From contig JAWLCG010000083.1 in the NCBI GenBank assembly GCA_041687295.1, forward strand, positions 1 to 15,194: 15,194 bases of DNA, in the 5' to 3' direction. This document shows positions 7,146-13,407 of this stretch, piece after piece. The notes below the pieces were generated by a model. The model was not told the origin of the DNA. It saw only the letters and a program-made list of their open reading frames with translations, and searched no databases. Source of the DNA: JAWLCG01 sp041687295. GTDB taxonomy: Bacteria; Planctomycetota; Phycisphaerae; SM23-33; FEN-1343. The position numbers were made by a program, and so were the translations under genes. Numbering within the stretch: the stretch's first letter is position 1; every line of letters begins with the position of its first letter.

Positions 7146-8552
7146 GTGGGCCTGCTGGGTTCCCGCAACATCCTGGGCATCGACCTGGGCAACGGCGAGC
7201 TGCGCGTCGTGCAGGTGGCCCTGACGCGCGCCGGGCCGGTGCTGCAACGCTGGGCGGCTGCGCCCCTGCCGGCCCAGGCCCCCGCCGCCGAGGCCGCCGA
7301 GACCCTCCGCGTCCTGCTGAGCGAGAAGGGCTTCGCCGCCACCAGCGCCGCGCTGGTCCTGCCGGCCGGCAGCGGCTTCGTGCAGGCCGGCGATCCAGCC
7401 GACAAACTACCCGCCGGCGAGACCTTTCTCCGCGACAGCCAGAGCGTCAGCCTGGCCGGTCGCGACGTGCCCGTCACCGCCAGCGCCGCCCGCCGGCAGG
7501 TGCTGCGGGCGCACGACATCGCCCGCCTGGCCGGCCTGTCGGTGCAGGCGGTGCAGTTGCCCCAGCACGCGGCCGCCGCCGCGGCAGGGCTGCTCGACCG
7601 CGGCCTGACCGGCCCGGTGGCCGGGCTGGTCTTCGAGCCCGATCGCCTGCTGCTGGCGGCCGGGCAGGGCCAGACCCTCCTGACCGCCCAGACCAGCCGC
7701 ATCGACCCCGACGACGCGCTGAACCGCTACACCGCCCTGGCCGACCAGGCCGCCCGCATGGTCCGCCTGCTGCAGCTGGGCGGCGAGGCCCTGCACCCCG
7801 GCGAGGTCCGCGTGGTCGCCGACCGCGCCGACGACTCGGCCGTGCAGGCCCTGGGCCGGCGCCTCGGCCTGCCCGTCGAGCGGGTCTGGCCGGGCGAGTC
7901 GGCGGGCCTGCGCCCCGCGGGCGAGTGGCCCGAGCGCGTGGCCCCCTACGCCGTCGCCCTCGGGGCCGCGTTAATGGGCCTGGGCCTGGCCGGGCGGCGG
8001 ACGGAGTTCCGCCAGGCGCCCGCCAACGGCCAACAGACCTCGCCCGCCCTGACGTTGCGGGTGGTCGGCGCGGTCGTCGGCGGCGTGGTGCTGGCCCTGG
8101 TCCTGGGCCTCGGCGCGTGGGTGCTGCACCAGCGGGCGGAACTGCAGGCCCTGCAGGTGCGCTACGAGGCCCAGCGCCCCCGCCTGGAGCGCCACCGCCA
8201 GACCCAGCAGGCCTGGGCGACGCTGGGCCCCTGGCTGGACCGCCCCAGCGGCGGAGCCCGCCTGGAGTACCTGGCCATCGTCGACACGCTCAAGGACCGC
8301 TTCCCCGACGGCGACAGCGCGTACGTCACCCGCCTGGTCGTCGACGGACGCGACGAGAAACGCGGCATCGTCGTCAGCCTTACCGGCCAGGCCGCCGACA
8401 GCGAGGTGCTCTACACCGTCACACCCGAGCTCAACCGCTCGGGCCTGCTGGCCGATGCCCAACTGGGCGAAGTGCTCGACAGCGAAAGCAACCCCCGCTA
8501 TCCCAAGCACTTCGTCATGACCATGCGCGTCCAGCGCGAGCCGAGCCCGTAG
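7146..8552 (+). CDS. gspL: Type II secretion platform protein GspL (PilM/PilN-like)
   Basis: Bitopic inner-membrane protein that recruits GspE and dimerises with GspM (family knowledge). The product is 468 aa. Residues 1 to about 265 look like the cytoplasmic actin-like domain, opening with ILGIDLGNGELRVVQV, a PilM-type phosphate-1 strand. A single transmembrane helix covers about 305-327 and is followed by a short Gln/Arg-rich coiled coil to about 352. The periplasmic ferredoxin-like domain then contains LEYLAIVDTLKDRFP and a GIVVSLTGQAADSEVL strand-helix unit. The GTG start is supported by AGGAAGGA (7130-7137) 8 nt upstream, one of the best ribosome sites here. The 67-nt leader has a weak CCCTG/CAGGG pairing (7083-7100). 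The stop codon is the first TAG of a GTAGGTC repeat. Confidence 0.85.
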   Translation: MGLLGSRNILGIDLGNGELRVVQVALTRAGPVLQRWAAAPLPAQAPAAEAAETLRVLLSEKGFAATSAALVLPAGSGFVQAGDPADKLPAGETFLRDSQSVSLAGRDVPVTASAARRQVLRAHDIARLAGLSVQAVQLPQHAAAAAAGLLDRGLTGPVAGLVFEPDRLLLAAGQGQTLLTAQTSRIDPDDALNRYTALADQAARMVRLLQLGGEALHPGEVRVVADRADDSAVQALGRRLGLPVERVWPGESAGLRPAGEWPERVAPYAVALGAALMGLGLAGRRTEFRQAPANGQQTSPALTLRVVGAVVGGVVLALVLGLGAWVLHQRAELQALQVRYEAQRPRLERHRQTQQAWATLGPWLDRPSGGARLEYLAIVDTLKDRFPDGDSAYVTRLVVDGRDEKRGIVVSLTGQAADSEVLYTVTPELNRSGLLADAQLGEVLDSESNPRYPKHFVMTMRVQREPSP

Positions 8553-8627
8553 GTCGTAGGTCGGGGATACCTCCCCGACACGGTAGCCCCAGGCGCCTGC
8601 GATGTCGGGGAGGTATCCCCGACCTAC
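8549..8627 (+). repeat. Perfect 24-bp inverted repeat between gspL and gspM
   Basis: The 24-nt arm at 8556-8579 is exactly complementary to 8604-8627, separated by a 24-nt loop. Each arm is itself a hairpin (GTCGGGGA, loop TACC, TCCCCGAC), and the loop contains the palindrome CAGGCGCCTG (8590-8599). An extra GTAGGTC unit (8549-8555) precedes the left arm, and the gspL stop TAG lies in it. The transcript could form a very stable stem between two cotranscribed genes. It may stabilise or partly terminate the mRNA, or be a mobile palindromic repeat (inference). No T-run follows. Confidence 0.92.
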
Positions 8628-8677
8628 AGAACGATCGAAGAACGGATGGCCGGGCCCGCCCCGGCCTGCAGGAAACG

Positions 8678-9223
8678 ATGCTCGAACGACCCACAGAACG
8701 CGTGATGCTGATCCTGGCGGCGGTGCTGGCCGGGCTGCTGCTGGCCGACCGGCTGGTGCACGCCCCGCTGCGCGCCTACGTGGGTCGAATGGACAGCCAG
8801 GCCGCCGACATCCGCCAGTCGCTGGCCGAGCTGGACCAGACCGGGCCCCAGCAGCAGGCGATCCAGCAGCAGCTCACCGCCGTCGACCGCCTGGTCGCCG
8901 TCAGCCTCACCGAGCGGCAGAACGAATTCCGCCGCTACCTCGGCGAGCGGATCGGCCCGGAGGTGGCCGTCGAGTCGGTTCGGCCCCTCGAGCCCAGGCC
9001 CCTGGGCGAGACGCCCTACCGCGTGCTGACCTACCACGTCAAGCTGCGGGCCACGCTGGCCCAGCTCCGCGACGTGCTGGCCCGGCTGGACGCCGCCCGC
9101 CAGCCCCTGCAGATGAGCTACCTGTCGGTCGAGCCGGTCGAGCCCGGCAGCCCCACCAACCGAACGCTGAAGGTCGAAATGTACGTGCTGACCCTGATTG
9201 CCCGGGAGATCCCCACGCCATGA
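8678..9223 (+). CDS. gspM: Type II secretion platform protein GspM (PilO-like)
   Basis: Bitopic inner-membrane partner of GspL (family knowledge). The product is 181 aa, close to the usual ~165. A short cytoplasmic N terminus precedes one transmembrane helix at about residues 9-25. It is followed by a Gln-rich coiled coil (about 35-75, including QQQAIQQQL) and a ferredoxin-like alpha/beta domain ending in TLKVEMYVLTLIAREI. Sequence similarity to GspM is weak by eye; the call rests on topology, size and position after gspL. ATG 8678 is preceded by AGGA (8670-8673) at a short 4-nt spacing. The stop overlaps the next gene by 4 nt (ATGA). Confidence 0.8.
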   Translation: MLERPTERVMLILAAVLAGLLLADRLVHAPLRAYVGRMDSQAADIRQSLAELDQTGPQQQAIQQQLTAVDRLVAVSLTERQNEFRRYLGERIGPEVAVESVRPLEPRPLGETPYRVLTYHVKLRATLAQLRDVLARLDAARQPLQMSYLSVEPVEPGSPTNRTLKVEMYVLTLIAREIPTP

Positions 9224-10005
9224 GGCCCATCGGGCTCAAACTGCTGACGTTGCTGGCCGCGCTGGCCCTGCTGGCGCTGCTGGCCTGGCCCCGGGCGGGC
9301 ACCCCCGCCCGCGCGCGGGCCCAGGACGCCCCCGCCGAGCCCCCCCCGGCCGAAGCGCCCGCCACCGCCCCGGCCGAGCCGGCCGACGAGGTGCCCGCCA
9401 CCGCCCCGGCCGAGCCGACGACCGCCCCGGCCGAGCCCACCAGCGCCCCGGCCCTGGGCGCCGACGCGCACAGCCTGTTCTTCCCCACCCGCTCGGCCGG
9501 GCCCGGCGCGGTGGTACGGTCGGCCCCCGTCGAGCCGCCGCCCCGGCCCGTGCTGCGGGAGTTCGTCCTCTCGGCCGTGGTGCGGGGCCCCAGCGAGGAC
9601 CGCGTCCTGCTGCAGCTGCGCAACCCCGAGGAGACCCGCTGGGTCCGCCCCGGCGAGTCCGTCGCCGGCTGCGAGCTGGTCGGCGTCGACGACACCGGGG
9701 CCAGCTTCGCCCTCGCCGGCGAGCCCAGCCGCCTGGAGGTGGGCCAGTCGAGCCTGCTGCTGGCGCGGGGCCGGCGGGTCCACAGCTTCGACGGCCTGGT
9801 GCTGGCCGTCTGCCAGTCGCCGATCCGCTCGTTCGCCCTGGTGCAGCTGCCCGACCGGACCGAGCCGGTGCAGATCGTCGTCGGTGACGCGCTGCCCGGC
9901 GGCGTGGTGGCCGGCATCGAGCCCGGCCAGCTCGTCCTCCAGCGCGACGGCCTGAGCCGCAGCGTCGCCGTCGGCCAGTCCACCGCCCAGGAGGCCCGGC
10001 CATGA
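9220..10005 (+). CDS. GspC/PilP-like protein with two apparent HR-type repeats
   Basis: The product is 261 aa and is probably the link between the inner-membrane platform and the secretin. Residues 6-23 are hydrophobic and serve as a membrane anchor, or as a signal peptide if cleaved after ARA around residue 34. A Pro/Ala linker follows (about 35-80) with three TAPAEP units encoded by a repeated 17-nt DNA unit (9364, 9400, 9421). An LFFPTR motif then leads to two similar beta-rich segments at about 110-175 and 193-257. Each shows a ligand-strand, charged loop, vGd/pGe, G-V-x-x-I/V, and VGQS ending like the homology region of GspC or PilP. GGGAG lies 11 nt upstream, and the start overlaps the gspM stop. 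The GspC assignment is based on context and fold-like pattern, not a clear family match. Confidence 0.72.
   Translation: MRPIGLKLLTLLAALALLALLAWPRAGTPARARAQDAPAEPPPAEAPATAPAEPADEVPATAPAEPTTAPAEPTSAPALGADAHSLFFPTRSAGPGAVVRSAPVEPPPRPVLREFVLSAVVRGPSEDRVLLQLRNPEETRWVRPGESVAGCELVGVDDTGASFALAGEPSRLEVGQSSLLLARGRRVHSFDGLVLAVCQSPIRSFALVQLPDRTEPVQIVVGDALPGGVVAGIEPGQLVLQRDGLSRSVAVGQSTAQEARP
9364..9437 (+). repeat. Three copies of a 17-nt unit coding for TAPAEP
   Basis: ACCGCCCCGGCCGAGCC occurs at 9364-9380, 9400-9416 and 9421-9437, with a degenerate fourth at 9442-9453. It encodes the Ala/Pro linker of the GspC-like protein. Near-identical sequence encodes the Ala/Pro region of the secretin around 12793-12830. 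Confidence 0.8.
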
Positions 10006-10601
10006 GAAACGTCCCTCGCCCCCTGCTGATCCTGGCCCTGGCCCTGCTGGGCTCGCTGGCGGGGTGCAACTTCATCGAGCTGCCCGAGCACGAGCCGCCG
10101 ATGGCCCCGCCGGTGATGCCGATCCCCGACGGCGCCGACCAGGCCATCGCCTGGTATCTCGACTGGGCCAACGAGCCGGACATCACCAACGGCGGGGGCG
10201 TCCGCGAGATGCTCGCCCTGTTCGGCTCGCGCGGGCGCAGCTGGCGCGGCACGCCGGGGCCCAGCGGCTACGCCGTCCGCCTGGTGCTGCTGGACGAGAA
10301 CGACAAGCCCATGCGGGTCGACGGGCCCATCCGCGCCGTGCTGGTGGCCAACCCCGAGCAGCCCGGCGCCCGCCCGCTGATGGCCTGGGCCCTGAGCGCC
10401 GAAGAATCCGCCGCCCGCTTCCGCAAGGGGCGACTGCCCGGCTACCTGCTGCAGCTGGACTGGGGCCCCCGGGCGCCCCGGACCGGCGACTACATGCTGA
10501 TCTTCCGCTGGACCGATCCGTCCGGCCAGGAACGCCTCACACGCAACATCGTCTTCCAGGACATCACCCGCTATGAGCCTCCCACGTACCTACCGCAGTA
10601 A
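10002..10601 (+). CDS. Predicted outer-membrane lipoprotein of unknown function in the secretion operon
   Basis: The product is 199 aa. A lipoprotein signal peptide is clear: MRNVPRP, hydrophobic LLILALALLGS, lipobox LAGC with Cys22. Asn at +2 does not match the classic Asp retention signal, so the outer membrane is plausible. The mature part is predicted to be mostly beta strand (VRLVLLDENDKPMRVDG, IRAVLVAN, GYLLQLDWG, YMLIFRWTDPSG), suggesting an immunoglobulin-like or similar beta-sandwich domain. I do not recognise a named family, though I recall similar lipoproteins from planctomycete-type genomes. It has a strong ribosome site AGGAGG (9989-9994), overlaps the GspC-like gene by 4 nt and overlaps gspD by 29 nt. 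Position suggests a secretin pilotin-like or PilP-like partner (inference). It is not a recognisable GspS. Confidence 0.85.
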   Translation: MRNVPRPLLILALALLGSLAGCNFIELPEHEPPMAPPVMPIPDGADQAIAWYLDWANEPDITNGGGVREMLALFGSRGRSWRGTPGPSGYAVRLVLLDENDKPMRVDGPIRAVLVANPEQPGARPLMAWALSAEESAARFRKGRLPGYLLQLDWGPRAPRTGDYMLIFRWTDPSGQERLTRNIVFQDITRYEPPTYLPQ

Positions 10602-12954
10602 GCTGTTGGCGGCGACGCTGCTGGGGCTGGCCCTGATCGGCCCGGCCCTGGCCCAGGATGCGCCGCCCGAGGACGACGCCGGCCCGACCGCCAGCTTCGT
10701 CTTTCGCAACGTCAAGGTCGAGCACGTCCTCAGCGCCCTCAGCGAGCTCTACGGCGTGCAGTTCGCCGCCGGCGGGCCCGTCGACCACTCCATCACCCTC
10801 ATCAGCGAGGAGCGGATCGACCTCGACCGCGCCCTGACGCTGCTGGACAGCGCCCTGGCGCCCTACGGCAAGGGCGTCACCCGCGAGGGACGGATCGTCC
10901 GCGTGGCCCCCCGCGGCCTGCTGACGGCCAAGGTCGAGCTCATCCGCCTGAACAAGAGCGACCCCGAACAGGTCGCCGCCATCGTCAACCAGATCTTCGA
11001 GACCCGCGACCTGCTCACGCTGATCTCGGCCGAGAACCGCACACTCGTCGAGCAGCTCCTGCCGGCCATCAGCGACAACCGCGGGCAGATGCTCATCGGG
11101 CAGCTCAAGGTCGTCGCCATCCCCTACCCGCACCTCAAGGCCGTCGTCGTGCGGGCGCCCGAAACGGTCATGCCGATCATCCGCAACTTCATCGAGACCG
11201 AACTCGACCAGGAACTGCCCAAGCCCCCCAAGCCCGAGCCCAAACCCCAGCCCAAGCCCGAGCCCAAGCCCGAGCCGCCGCCCGAGGTCGAACGCTCCTA
11301 CCGCCTGCGCTACATCAGCGTCGACGACTTCTCGCGCGAGGCCCGCCGGCTGATCGGCCTGAACCTCACGACGATCCCCCGCATCAACATGATGCTCTTC
11401 AAGACGCGCAAGTATGAGGAGTTCGACCAGCTCGAGGACCTCATCGCCCTGCTGGACATCCCCGAGACGGCCGAGCTGGAGGTCATCTACGTCAAGCTCA
11501 ACAACAAGACCGCCGACGAGGTCCGCCGCACGCTCGAGCAGCTCTACCGCTACACGCTGAGCAAACCCTACCAGCCCGAGGCCTACGACCGCCTCGCCGC
11601 CGCCGCCGCTGGGGCGGCCGAGCAGGTCCTCCAGGAAAACCCCGCCCCGCCGGAGGTCCGCGAGCAGTTCGCCGACGAGGCCGCCGAGGAGGTCATCCGC
11701 CGCGGCCTGGAGCAGCAGGCCCTGGGCGAAGGGCCCCTGGAGGGCTTCGTCCAGCGCGACCTGGGCATCCCCATCGGCGAGGTCACCCTCGTGACCGACA
11801 CCGCCAACAACGCCCTGCTCATCCGCACCCACCCGCGGAACGTCCAGACCATCCTGGGCGTCATCGAGCAGATCGATCGGCCCAGCGGGCAGGTGATGAT
11901 CAACGTCTTCATCGCCGAAGTCACCCTCGACGACACCCTCGAGCTGGGCGTCGACTTCATCTACACCGGCCAGGCCGGCGGGGGCAACTCCAGCTTCACC
12001 CTGCAGCAGGACTTCGAGGTCGCCGACAACAGCTTCGGCCTGAGCTACGCCTTCATCAGCGACAACATCGAGGCTTTCATCCGCGCCCTGCAGACGACCA
12101 GCAGATTCGACCTCATCAGCCGACCGCAAATCCTCCCGCTGGACAACACCCCCGCCCTGATCGAGTTCGGCCAGCGCGTGCCGCTCATCCAGACCAGCCA
12201 GATCAACGCCAACGGCGCCGTCAACCAGACCGTCCGCTACGAGACCGTCTCCACCCGCCTGCAGGTCACCCCCCAGATCAACGAGGCGGGCTTCGTGCAG
12301 ATGAAGATCGAGCAGGACATCGACGACGTCTCGGCCAATACCTTCGCCATCAGCGAGAACCTCGCCCCGCGCATCCTCATCACCCGCAAGGCCCGCACAC
12401 GCGTGCAGGTCCGCGACGGGCAGACCATCTGCCTCGGCGGGTTCATCGGCGACTCGGTCGACGAGACCGAGAGCAAGGTGCCCCTGCTGGGCGACATCCC
12501 CCTCATCGGCAACGCCTTCAAGAGCACCAAACGCAACCGCGTCAAGAGCGAACTGCTGATCTTCATCACGCCGTACATCCTCCGCACGCCCGACGAGCTG
12601 CTGGCCATGACCAACGAGCGGCGGATGCGGGCGATCGTCCTGAGCCGCCCCGGACGCGACCTGACCGAGATGCAGGTGCAGTTCGAGCCCGAGGCCAGCC
12701 CCTACCGCCGACCCATCACCCGCAAGACCTACACCGTCGTGCCCCAGGAACCGACCCCCGAGCCCACGCCCGTGCCGGCCCCCGTCGTCGTGCCCGCCAC
12801 CCAGCCCGCCACCGCCCCGGCCCAGACCGCGCCCGCCGAGCCAGCCCCAGCCGACGAGCCCGACGAGGACGAGCCCGCCGAAGAAGACGCCGACGAGGAG
12901 CCCAACGACGAGGAGCCCAACGACGACGAGGCCGACGAAGACGACCCAGAGTAG
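10573..12954 (+). CDS. gspD: Type II secretion secretin GspD
   Basis: Multimeric outer-membrane channel (family knowledge). The product is 793 aa. A signal peptide ends in ALA at residue 27. The periplasmic N0 domain covers about 42-110 and N1 about 117-215. A Lys/Pro-rich linker (217-237, PKPEPKP units) follows. N2 covers about 238-300. N3 (about 300-439) carries an extra ~70-residue helical, Ala/Glu-rich insertion (329-401). The secretin core (about 441-672) contains the hallmark VPLLGDIPLIG (636-646) and ELLIFITPYIL. The C-terminal tail is Ala/Pro-rich, then 33 residues of which 23 are Asp or Glu with no basic residue. The ATG lies inside the preceding lipoprotein gene (29-nt overlap), with only a distant AGGA (10558-10561). 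PilQ is the alternative, but the operon favours GspD. Confidence 0.95.
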   Translation: MSLPRTYRSKLLAATLLGLALIGPALAQDAPPEDDAGPTASFVFRNVKVEHVLSALSELYGVQFAAGGPVDHSITLISEERIDLDRALTLLDSALAPYGKGVTREGRIVRVAPRGLLTAKVELIRLNKSDPEQVAAIVNQIFETRDLLTLISAENRTLVEQLLPAISDNRGQMLIGQLKVVAIPYPHLKAVVVRAPETVMPIIRNFIETELDQELPKPPKPEPKPQPKPEPKPEPPPEVERSYRLRYISVDDFSREARRLIGLNLTTIPRINMMLFKTRKYEEFDQLEDLIALLDIPETAELEVIYVKLNNKTADEVRRTLEQLYRYTLSKPYQPEAYDRLAAAAAGAAEQVLQENPAPPEVREQFADEAAEEVIRRGLEQQALGEGPLEGFVQRDLGIPIGEVTLVTDTANNALLIRTHPRNVQTILGVIEQIDRPSGQVMINVFIAEVTLDDTLELGVDFIYTGQAGGGNSSFTLQQDFEVADNSFGLSYAFISDNIEAFIRALQTTSRFDLISRPQILPLDNTPALIEFGQRVPLIQTSQINANGAVNQTVRYETVSTRLQVTPQINEAGFVQMKIEQDIDDVSANTFAISENLAPRILITRKARTRVQVRDGQTICLGGFIGDSVDETESKVPLLGDIPLIGNAFKSTKRNRVKSELLIFITPYILRTPDELLAMTNERRMRAIVLSRPGRDLTEMQVQFEPEASPYRRPITRKTYTVVPQEPTPEPTPVPAPVVVPATQPATAPAQTAPAEPAPADEPDEDEPAEEDADEEPNDEEPNDDEADEDDPE
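12853..12951 (+). other. Acidic C-terminal tail coding region of gspD
   Basis: The final 33 codons of gspD encode 23 acidic residues and no Lys, Arg or His, arranged as irregular D/E blocks separated by P, A and N. It follows the secretin core and an Ala/Pro spacer. This is where pilotin-binding S-domains usually sit in GspD (family knowledge), so it may be an interaction tail or a calcium-binding segment (inference). Confidence 0.7.
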
Positions 12955-13092
12955 CCCCGTCAGGGGCGCCAGTCCTTGCAGCGTCTCGCAAAACAGAAAA
13001 GGCGTTCGTGAGCCACGTCTTCGGCTCAGCGCTGCGGAGTTGCCCGGGTCCCCCCCGAGGCGACCGGCCCCTGATGGGCGGACCGCCCCTTT

Positions 13093-13167
13093 GGAGTGCG
13101 GCGACAGAGTCGCCGCTTTGGCTTGCACGACAGCCGAGCCAAAGCGGCGAATCCTTCGCCGCACTCC
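13093..13167 (+). repeat. Inverted repeat with 31-nt arms
   Basis: Arms 13093-13123 and 13137-13167 pair over 12 bp, then six mismatched positions, then 13 bp, around a 13-nt loop. The sequence CCTTTGGAG that starts the element also forms the last nine bases of the window (15186-15194), so a second copy may begin there. No T-run follows, so simple intrinsic termination is unlikely. Confidence 0.88.
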
Positions 13168-13181
13168 ACAAACCCCCGCTG

Positions 13182-13229
13182 TCCGGAACCCCGAAGGTCG
13201 ATCGGTCCGGAGCCCCAAGGGTCGGCCGA
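13182..13229 (+). repeat. Imperfect tandem duplication of 24 nt
   Basis: Copies at 13182-13205 and 13206-13229 both start TCCGGA and agree at 18 of 24 positions. Confidence 0.55.
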
Positions 13230-13345
13230 TGCCTCTGCCCAGCCGCCTGCAGGCTCAGGATCGCACGCGGATGCAACCTGCACCGTCCTCTTGCGGACAG
13301 GCGGGGCGGGCTACCCCACATTGAGGGCTGTCCCTGCCTACGCGC

Positions 13346-13374
13346 TTGCGGGGCGTCGGGGGGTGGGCCATAAT
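13346..13374 (+). promoter_or_regulatory. Candidate sigma70-type promoter for the isomerase gene
   Basis: A TTGCGG -35-like box (13346-13351) and a CATAAT -10-like box (13369-13374) are separated by exactly 17 nt. This would give a leader of roughly 27 nt before the ATG at 13408. It is the best promoter-like match I noticed in the window and fits an independent transcript after the secretion operon. Confidence 0.45.
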
Positions 13375-13394
13375 CTGCTGAACTTCCCGTGACG

Positions 13395-13401
13395 AAAGGA
13401 G
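13395..13401 (+). promoter_or_regulatory. Strong ribosome binding site of the isomerase gene
   Basis: AAAGGAG lies 6 nt before ATG 13408 and fixes the start. Confidence 0.85.
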
Positions 13402-13407
13402 CAGACC

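Larger units (their letters stand above)
12955..13407 (+). other. Repeat-rich intergenic region between gspD and the isomerase gene
   Basis: About 450 nt with no convincing gene. It contains a small GCCCC/GGGGC hairpin at the gspD stop (12954-12967), TGAGCC/GGCTCA (13008-13027), a long inverted repeat (13093-13167), an imperfect tandem pair (13182-13229), and a promoter and ribosome site near its end. Reading frames across it follow the repeats and lack family features. Confidence 0.75.

Noticed and set aside
12954..12967. Intrinsic terminator at the end of gspD
   Set aside because: The GCCCC/GGGGC stem is only 5 bp and lacks a following T-run.
10564..13218. Very long minus-strand open frame (884 codons) opposite gspD
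   Set aside because: It mirrors the gspD codon pattern in GC-rich DNA, gives a low-complexity Gly/Leu/Asp-rich product with no domain, and runs into the intergenic repeats. The + strand gene has full secretin motifs.
13008..13373. Small open frames in the gspD-isomerase gap
   Set aside because: They are read through inverted and tandem repeats, no frame has a family feature, and several frames on both strands are equally open.
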